From the NCBI GenBank assembly GCA_011389815.1, contig JAABTP010000014.1:1-48379 (forward strand): a stretch of DNA of 48,379 nucleotides, read 5' to 3'. A program made the translations under genes and the position numbers. The notes below the pieces were generated by a model. That model ran no database searches. It worked only from the letters and a program-made list of their open reading frames with translations, and was not told where the DNA came from. The stretch's first letter is position 1. The number at the start of each line of letters is the position of its first letter. The stretch is from Desulfobulbaceae bacterium (GTDB lineage Bacteria; Desulfobacterota; Desulfobulbia; Desulfobulbales; Desulfobulbaceae). This document shows positions 42,707 through 48,379 of the stretch, piece after piece.

Positions 42707-44602
42707 TCAGCGATCAACTGAGCCATACCCGAAACCGTCCTCTGCAAGATCCTTAGGGGAAATCTGGTAATGTTTAAGTAAACATTTCAATTTATTGTTC
42801 ATGCAAATACCATTTATTTCGCTAAAATTATTTCTCTCAATTATCGGCAGGACATTGTTCAATTCGACGTTAGACATTGATTGATAAAGTTTTCTCCAAG
42901 AATCGGTCAAGCCTTTTTTTTCGCACAGACGCCGATGCAAAATATACGCTTCCGGCATGTACAGGATTTCAAAAAACTCATTTTCATCCTTTCCAAAAGC
43001 GGCCTTAAAAAAATCTAACTTTGTACCGACCTTACCTTTCGTCGCATTCAGAACTGTTTGTATTGAACGAATGAACTTTCGGTTCCAATGGTTACCGATG
43101 TAGGTTCTGCCGTGATGCAGTTTATTATCGTCCCAAATCGGACTAAATCTCATTGGAAACGAATAAATCTGTAAATCAAGTTCATTGCTTAACTCGACAT
43201 TTATTCTCATCCGTTGATACAGTTCAACTGGTCTATCCTTGTGATTGAACAGTAAGTAGTTAGATAGCTGTTTGATATTGTATTTTGCAGCAAGCCGAAT
43301 GGCTTTCTCGTATGGCTTTGCAAGTTTCATGCTGTCGAAGGCAATCCTTAATGGCTTAATCGGAATTGTCGCAAGAAGAGCCATTTTTTCCTCTGTAAGT
43401 AATCGCGCATCAACACCTTGGTTAAAATCTACATACCTATATTTAGATGCTTTATTGCGCCGATCCTCGTACAGCTCCTTAACATCCTCATATACACCAG
43501 TCAGCTGGTCACTTGTCGGAAGTAACTCTGCACATATTTCATTTTCCTCAAGCAGCCGTAAATAGTTTTTGAGAGTCGCTCCAGACAATCTAGATCGAAA
43601 TTTAATAAGGATTGAATGCGCTAATCGACGATAAGCAAATTCATTAATACCGGACTTCAGGTTCGCTATAGAGATTTGTAAATAATTCGGGCTTACAAAC
43701 TTTGCTCCTTTATAGAATCCGTTAGCACATATCTGTTGAATAATTTCTGGAAACCTCTTTGATGCCAAAACATTATTATCAAGCAGCAACAAATTCCTTC
43801 TCGCACCATATGTTCGGTCGATATATTCAAGCTGTTCGGATATTGGAAGGTACCCTTTGAAGACAGGTTCTAAAACAGGAACTGCACAGAACTCGCATTT
43901 ACGTATACAGCCACGCGATGTATACCCGTAGTATCCATCATGCTCAGGATATGTATAATCGATTTCCTCAAGAATTGAATAATCTGGAGGTAGTTGGTCA
44001 ATTATGGTTGTATCCCCCTCGTCCAACATACCGGGTGTATCCAGCAAGCCGATAATAGGTCTAATGCCTGTTGCTTCCTCAACCTCATCCGGTATCAAAG
44101 AAGCCATTACTCCGCCGACTAAAACGTTACTTTCGTCTGAAACCAACTTTTTGCAATACTCAATCGTTTCAATAGTTCTCTTAAAATAAAAAGTAAACAG
44201 AGACGTTACACAAATTCTATCCCAACTTGCACAACTCTCAACACGACCTGCTCTATAGGCTTTATTATAATATTTCAACCAAATTATAATGGATGGAGAG
44301 AAAATACCGCCTAACTCCGAAATTTGAGCCAAAGCGGTCTTTCGTCCATATCGAATGAATTGAGCAACAATTGGAGCGTGGCATTTCCAATCTATCCTAT
44401 CATCAATGGAGTAGAGTTGTTCTATAACGGTCTCAGTATACAGCTCGATGACAAGCTTACGTAAGTCCCCTTTAAAAAAACGCACATAATCACCGCGATT
44501 CCGGTGATACGCCGCTAATTTCATCAATCCAAGAGGCGGATATTTATTTCTATAGCCAGGTTCTACAAGCAGTACCCGCCTCTGCTTCAGCGAGTTACTC
44601 AT
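42707..44602 (-). CDS. Radical SAM protein with N-terminal B12-binding-like domain
   Basis: The 631-residue protein has the radical SAM cluster motif GCIRKCEFCA (C232-x3-C236-x2-C239) near the middle, preceded by a region similar to the B12-binding Rossmann fold (VLLVEPGYRNKYPPLGLMKLAAYHRNRG) without the D-x-H-x-x-G cobalamin ligand. Past the core, a long C-terminal region has no family match. The first 8 nt overlap the preceding Hsp90-like gene, so it is co-translated with it. Some radical SAM enzymes in defence loci make modified nucleotides or peptides; the reaction here is unknown. The gene is AT-rich compared with dtd and the peptidase gene. Confidence 0.85.
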   Translation of the reverse strand: MSNSLKQRRVLLVEPGYRNKYPPLGLMKLAAYHRNRGDYVRFFKGDLRKLVIELYTETVIEQLYSIDDRIDWKCHAPIVAQFIRYGRKTALAQISELGGIFSPSIIIWLKYYNKAYRAGRVESCASWDRICVTSLFTFYFKRTIETIEYCKKLVSDESNVLVGGVMASLIPDEVEEATGIRPIIGLLDTPGMLDEGDTTIIDQLPPDYSILEEIDYTYPEHDGYYGYTSRGCIRKCEFCAVPVLEPVFKGYLPISEQLEYIDRTYGARRNLLLLDNNVLASKRFPEIIQQICANGFYKGAKFVSPNYLQISIANLKSGINEFAYRRLAHSILIKFRSRLSGATLKNYLRLLEENEICAELLPTSDQLTGVYEDVKELYEDRRNKASKYRYVDFNQGVDARLLTEEKMALLATIPIKPLRIAFDSMKLAKPYEKAIRLAAKYNIKQLSNYLLFNHKDRPVELYQRMRINVELSNELDLQIYSFPMRFSPIWDDNKLHHGRTYIGNHWNRKFIRSIQTVLNATKGKVGTKLDFFKAAFGKDENEFFEILYMPEAYILHRRLCEKKGLTDSWRKLYQSMSNVELNNVLPIIERNNFSEINGICMNNKLKCLLKHYQISPKDLAEDGFGYGSVDR

Positions 44603-46187
44603 GAGATTTTGTTATTCCGAACCGCTCTTCGATTTTATAAATCAATACGTTCTGGAGGTCTGGAGACAAGATAGTCCTGATGACTTCATAAATTTCACCT
44701 ACTAATTTCTGTTCTTTCCTACTCAGTTTGCTCAGTTTGTTTGCTTTATACTTCTTGCCGTTGCTCTTTTTTTCTGACGAGTTTCCCTTGTTTTTTTTGG
44801 GTGATTCTGTATTTTTCTTCTCAGTATTATTGCTGCTTCTGTACTGAACAAAACGGGCCAAAGTTTCATTATCTTCGGCATGTTGTTCAATCCTTTTTAA
44901 CTGTTTTTTGGCCTTTTCCGCATTTTCTCTGATTTTATCAAGCTTGTCCTTTTCCTCTTTCTCATGTTCTGGGCTATAAAATTCCTGTGTTTCTAATGTG
45001 TCTTCAAATTTTTCAATCTGGTCTGCATAAGTTTCAACCTTCTTTTCCGCACTATTCCATTCTGATGCCTTCCGGCAAATATTTTGAAGCTTGCTTGTCA
45101 ACCCATGAAGTGCATCCTCAAATTCACTCAACAGTTCACACTCATCAAAATAATCACGTTGCCCATTCGGAAACAGTTCTTCATGCAATACATGAATTTC
45201 ACCGATAAAATAACGATGAAAACGGTTTTCTCGAAAAAAGCGTTGTAAAGTAAATTCATCTCCAACTTGTATATTACCTTTGCGGAGCCTTATCCCCCAA
45301 GCTTCGTTAACAACAGGTATAAGCTGCATATACTTAGTGACGGCGTACCATCCCACAGCAAGAAGCTGATTATGCTTTGAATACAAATCGAAAAATTCAA
45401 TATCAATTACTTCGTCAATACGTTTCTTCTGTTTTTTTTCCTGCTTATATACATTATTACGATATGCTTTAAATAGCTGAGTCGTGTTGACAAATATTCG
45501 ATAGCCTTCGCAGGATACCCCCCTGTCAACAAGCCCCTTTTTAACTTTAGAAGTGAACACAAATTTCGGATCGTAAAAATCAACCGGGGCTACCATCCGT
45601 AAATTTTTTGTCACCGCATCGTCATCAAGTAATTTCACATTTTTTACATTCTGCAATATCACATTGAAATAATGCTTGTCCTTGTGCTCTACTATCCCAT
45701 CCTCTATCGTTGTAATGGCTTGAATTACCTCAGATGCAAGTTTCTTGTCCTTTTTATCACTGATAATCTCTTTCAGCTTCTGCCCATTCCATTGCAAAAC
45801 AGTTTTTGTATCTTCGCCCTTAAACGAAGTTTCAATAATCAATTCATCACAATAAGCCAATCCAGCCAAACGACCGATACCACGAAACCCCAAGTTCTTC
45901 GTTCTGTCTTTGCTGGAGGCGGCAATACTTGTGAGGACTTGCCAAGCATTCTCCCTTGGAATACCTACCCCATTATCTTCAAAAGAAATACGTCGCTTTT
46001 CTTTATCAATAACGATTTGTATATCACCTTCAGAAATATCCTCTAAAATTTCTCTAGTTACAGCCTCGTTAATTGCATCGATCGAGTTTTGAACGTACTC
46101 CCGAAAAATCACCAACGGATTATGGTACATCCCCGTTGTGAGGATTTCGATTATATTTTTTCCTATAATGACAGAGTCGGAATTCAT
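44595..46187 (-). CDS. Hsp90/GHKL-type ATPase with coiled-coil Lys-rich C-terminus
   Basis: The N-terminal ATPase shows the GHKL motifs: FREYVQNSIDA (E30, N34, D37 region), FEDNGVGIP (D71) and NLGFRGIGRLAG (ATP-lid, G103/G105). Residues about 110-370 resemble the middle region of Hsp90/MutL-like enzymes (IRLRKGNIQVGDEFTLQRFF, FPNGQRDYFDECE). The C-terminus is charged: coiled coil about 370-440 (EKEEKDKLDKIRENAEKAKK), then a Lys/Asn/Ser-rich segment, and a final amphipathic helix. ATG 46187 follows the HerA stop by 2 nt and the end overlaps the radical SAM gene. The protein probably forms ATP-driven clamps on DNA or on partner proteins, but this is inferred from the ATPase class. Confidence 0.8.
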   Translation of the reverse strand: MNSDSVIIGKNIIEILTTGMYHNPLVIFREYVQNSIDAINEAVTREILEDISEGDIQIVIDKEKRRISFEDNGVGIPRENAWQVLTSIAASSKDRTKNLGFRGIGRLAGLAYCDELIIETSFKGEDTKTVLQWNGQKLKEIISDKKDKKLASEVIQAITTIEDGIVEHKDKHYFNVILQNVKNVKLLDDDAVTKNLRMVAPVDFYDPKFVFTSKVKKGLVDRGVSCEGYRIFVNTTQLFKAYRNNVYKQEKKQKKRIDEVIDIEFFDLYSKHNQLLAVGWYAVTKYMQLIPVVNEAWGIRLRKGNIQVGDEFTLQRFFRENRFHRYFIGEIHVLHEELFPNGQRDYFDECELLSEFEDALHGLTSKLQNICRKASEWNSAEKKVETYADQIEKFEDTLETQEFYSPEHEKEEKDKLDKIRENAEKAKKQLKRIEQHAEDNETLARFVQYRSSNNTEKKNTESPKKNKGNSSEKKSNGKKYKANKLSKLSRKEQKLVGEIYEVIRTILSPDLQNVLIYKIEERFGITKSHE

Positions 46188-46189
46188 AG

Positions 46190-47863
46190 CTACTTCTCCT
46201 GAAAATAAATAGGTCGCGGAAACCGTATATGAAGCGGTGAAGTGAACACCGGATTTTGCACAATATACTCTCCCTGAGTCAGTCTAATCATCATATTCTT
46301 ATATACTTTCGGGATGTAACTATAATCTTTCTTTGACACTTCAATTGTATTTGTCCGTCCATACGCATGTGTTGAACAGTTCCCTTTAACTCGTTCGTGG
46401 ATAGCACTTTTAAACTGTTCAGCTGAAAACAGAACAATTCCCAAGGAGCGTCCACGTTCCGATATATCAATTATCTGCCTCAAGATTGGTGAATTTTTCG
46501 GCAAATCTGACCCTGCATATTTATTCAGCTCGTCTATGAAAACGATAATTCTGGAAGGAATATTTTCCTCATTGTCAGTAAGCTGACCAAGTTTGAGGTC
46601 ATAAATTGTCCTGATTACATCGCCAAAAACAAAAGATTGCAGGTTTTCGTCAAGTTTGGCGATATCAACTACAAATACCTCGTTTGCCTTGATCTGCTCC
46701 AATGCGGAACTCAACCGGATTTCACTCCGCTCAGATACCACGCGATTTCCAAACATGCTGTTTTTCAAAGATTTAGAGATGATCCGTTTGAACTTTCTCC
46801 AACTTTGTACAGTGATATCCTTATCAGTTCTACCACTGTTCGCTTTTCCGTATTCACTGATTTCATTTTCCAGTTCATCCCAGTTGCGAATTCTCGCAAA
46901 TCCTCCTTGCCTCGACTGAATATAATGACACGCAGATTCCATTGTTCCTGTCGAATCTTCAATGTTTGCAAAAAGAAGATCCAAGCTGTCAAGATCTTTG
47001 TCAAAGCTGTACTTGTATCGAAATCCTTTCTTCTCCTCTATCAGTTCATCAACATAGTCTTTCTGGGCATATGTGTTCGAAAAGTCATCCTGTTCATATG
47101 GGAAAAAATACTTTACGTTGTCGAAAGGGTTCGGTTCAATGCCAAGCTCCTTGTATCGTTTGGCATCTGCTTCCGTGAATTGCCCAGAATCGGGTCTCTT
47201 GTCCAAAGTCAGCAGGTCTCTACCCTTAACGTTGAGAACAACAAATGCAACCGACTCATCGCCGAACGGTTTATCATCCCCAACTTGACTCATTCGATGC
47301 TGGATGCCTTTTAACAGAAACATTGCATATGATGTTTTGGCAGCAAGCCCGGATATTCCACTGATATTTAAATGCGCTCCCTCCGGTCCTATTAAGAATT
47401 TCCCATTAAAATTAACCGGCAAAAGCACCTGTTCACTTTTATTTTTCGAGTACATCTGGATATATCCGCACGGTAGTGCATTCTGCACATTCGCCAGCCC
47501 CAATGCTTCGCTAACTTCCTCATTATTAGCAAGTCTTACCTGACTGCCGTCCTGAACAGGTGTATAAATCGCTTTGGTATTCTTAACTACACTGGCCTTA
47601 ATGTAGTTCATACCTATTCGTCGAGTCGGAGCGGTCGTATCAACCTCGCCAAAGTCGTTCGAAATAAAAGCTCCCATATATCCAGGTGTATCAGTGATAT
47701 GATTTATTTCTTCAATAACACCGTATGTCTTCGACCCCTTCAAATGCTCTACGACAACTACATCAAATGGATCAAGTATCCTTTCTGGGGGTGTCCAAAA
47801 ATAAAATTCATCAATTGTAGTAGGCCTGTTTTCAAGCGCAGTTACTTTCCCAATAATTCTCAT
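46190..47863 (-). CDS. herA: HerA-like DNA translocase ATPase (DUF87)
   Basis: The protein opens with a HAS-barrel-like domain (MRIIGKVTALENRPTTIDEFYF, in part, then DVVVVEHLKGSKTYGVIEEI). The P-loop reads GISGLAAKTSYAMFLL (residues 169-184), a variant with A-A-K-T instead of G-S-G-K-S/T that recurs in some HerA-family groups. Walker B is IIVFIDELNKYAG (D-E near 442), and the C-terminal part (SPILRQIIDISERGRSLG, SAEQFKSAIHERVKGNCSTHAYGR) matches the HerA helicase core. HerA hexamers translocate double-stranded DNA and act with NurA. The NurA-like gene is immediately upstream (14 nt) and the Hsp90-like gene 2 nt downstream, so one operon is likely. Confidence 0.85.
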   Translation of the reverse strand: MRIIGKVTALENRPTTIDEFYFWTPPERILDPFDVVVVEHLKGSKTYGVIEEINHITDTPGYMGAFISNDFGEVDTTAPTRRIGMNYIKASVVKNTKAIYTPVQDGSQVRLANNEEVSEALGLANVQNALPCGYIQMYSKNKSEQVLLPVNFNGKFLIGPEGAHLNISGISGLAAKTSYAMFLLKGIQHRMSQVGDDKPFGDESVAFVVLNVKGRDLLTLDKRPDSGQFTEADAKRYKELGIEPNPFDNVKYFFPYEQDDFSNTYAQKDYVDELIEEKKGFRYKYSFDKDLDSLDLLFANIEDSTGTMESACHYIQSRQGGFARIRNWDELENEISEYGKANSGRTDKDITVQSWRKFKRIISKSLKNSMFGNRVVSERSEIRLSSALEQIKANEVFVVDIAKLDENLQSFVFGDVIRTIYDLKLGQLTDNEENIPSRIIVFIDELNKYAGSDLPKNSPILRQIIDISERGRSLGIVLFSAEQFKSAIHERVKGNCSTHAYGRTNTIEVSKKDYSYIPKVYKNMMIRLTQGEYIVQNPVFTSPLHIRFPRPIYFQEK

Positions 47864-47877
47864 AATTTTTAAAAATA

Positions 47878-48336
47878 TTAAAGTAGATGCATAATTACAT
47901 GATCACTAAGACGATGGCTCTTCAGGCAACGCTCTGTCAAATGTATCGGATACAGGTGATTAGCCCATCTCCGGTCACTTCCATAGCAAGTTGGATTACG
48001 CTCCCACATGATATGCGCTGAAATGGAGTCAATAACCTCACTTCCCAAACCATCCCTAACGGTTTTATCATCCACCAAGAGCTTTTCAACTTTCACGACA
48101 CCATCAAAGGGACTGATAGTATGTTTAATATCACGAATCCTGATATACCAAGTAGCGAAATGGACTGCGCCCCCCTCCCCGGCAGCAACATTTGATTTAA
48201 ATTTAAAAGCGGGGGTGCGATGGTAGAGGGGGAGTTGTGCAATCAACGAGGCGTTCGATTTTCCCTTTTGATCGCAGCTCTTCTCAGGATTAAATTTTTT
48301 GGAACAGGCCCCTGACAGCCTTTTTCTGCTAGCTGG
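47878..48336 (-). pseudogene. NurA-like nuclease, C-terminal part, 5' end disrupted or beyond window
   Basis: The frame is open back to an in-frame TAA at 48337-48339 without a clear ATG; a TTG at 48246 is the only start-like codon with sensible length (122 codons). The visible part (HFATWYIRIRDIKHTISPFDGVVKVEKLLV in outline, then SDRRWANHLYPIHLTERCLKSHRLSD) resembles the C-terminus of NurA 5'-3' nuclease, where a YP..L..A or YP..L..E helix follows an R-E or K-E strand. The N-terminal catalytic Asp region is missing. Since HerA lies 14 nt downstream, a NurA identity is expected. Either the gene was truncated, perhaps by an insertion near 48340, or a frameshift separates it from the upstream part. 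I cannot decide from this window. Confidence 0.5.
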
Positions 48337-48379
48337 TTAATCTTTTAATTTTACACCAGAAAAAAATGGACATTTGAGA

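Overview
The window looks like a chromosomal segment of a Gram-negative, mostly anaerobic Desulfobacterota bacterium, most like the Desulfobulbales (cable-bacterium relatives are possible). This is inferred from gene content: large hybrid sensor kinases, bacteriohemerythrin, a class 1B dihydroorotate dehydrogenase with its PyrK partner, type I dehydroquinase, a caspase-like protease and transglutaminase-elicitor-like proteins. No rRNA or tRNA gene or CRISPR array was seen, so the taxonomic guess is soft.

Layout. 1-0.8 kb: the 3' part of an IS4-type transposase and a toxin-gene remnant. 0.8-3.5 kb: panE-like reductase, CI-type repressor, a small OB-fold-like hypothetical protein and a DUF374 acyltransferase. 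3.6-9.2 kb: two paralogous transglutaminase-elicitor-like enzymes flanking a caspase-like peptidase and its overlapping partner gene. 9.2-20.8 kb: five co-directional signalling genes (two hybrid histidine kinases, a zinc-ribbon/REC/PAS protein, a REC-DUF4388 protein and a REC-PAS-PAS-GGDEF diguanylate cyclase) that run almost without gaps into the caspase/transglutaminase genes. 21-24.3 kb: bacteriohemerythrin, a rhodanese/metallo-beta-lactamase fusion with an altered metal site, an L,D-transpeptidase and a SleB-type hydrolase. 24.8-28.9 kb: an orphan livH, trxB-trxA, a hypothetical protein, a degenerate GGTATGG repeat block and a methyltransferase. 28.9-34.9 kb: a DUF1016 nuclease lying between two copies of the 3' end of aroA, then a pyrK-pyrD-aroD-aroE-aroA cluster. 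35-42.6 kb: prepilin peptidase, dnaA, an AI-2E-type permease, an M16C peptidase and dtd. 42.7-48.3 kb: an AT-rich minus-strand operon of NurA-like fragment, HerA-like ATPase, Hsp90/GHKL-type ATPase and radical SAM protein.

The two most interesting systems are (a) the caspase plus transglutaminase-elicitor cluster directly behind a phosphorelay/c-di-GMP signalling operon, which could be a regulated proteolytic or protein-crosslinking effector module, and (b) the nurA-herA-Hsp90-like-radical SAM operon, which has the composition and compactness of a DNA-processing defence or repair island. A family of palindromic intergenic repeats (7.45, 39.09, and half copies at 37.77 and 31.58 kb) and a duplicated aroA tail around a nuclease gene point to small mobile or recombinogenic elements. 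All assignments come from reading motifs; no database search was run.
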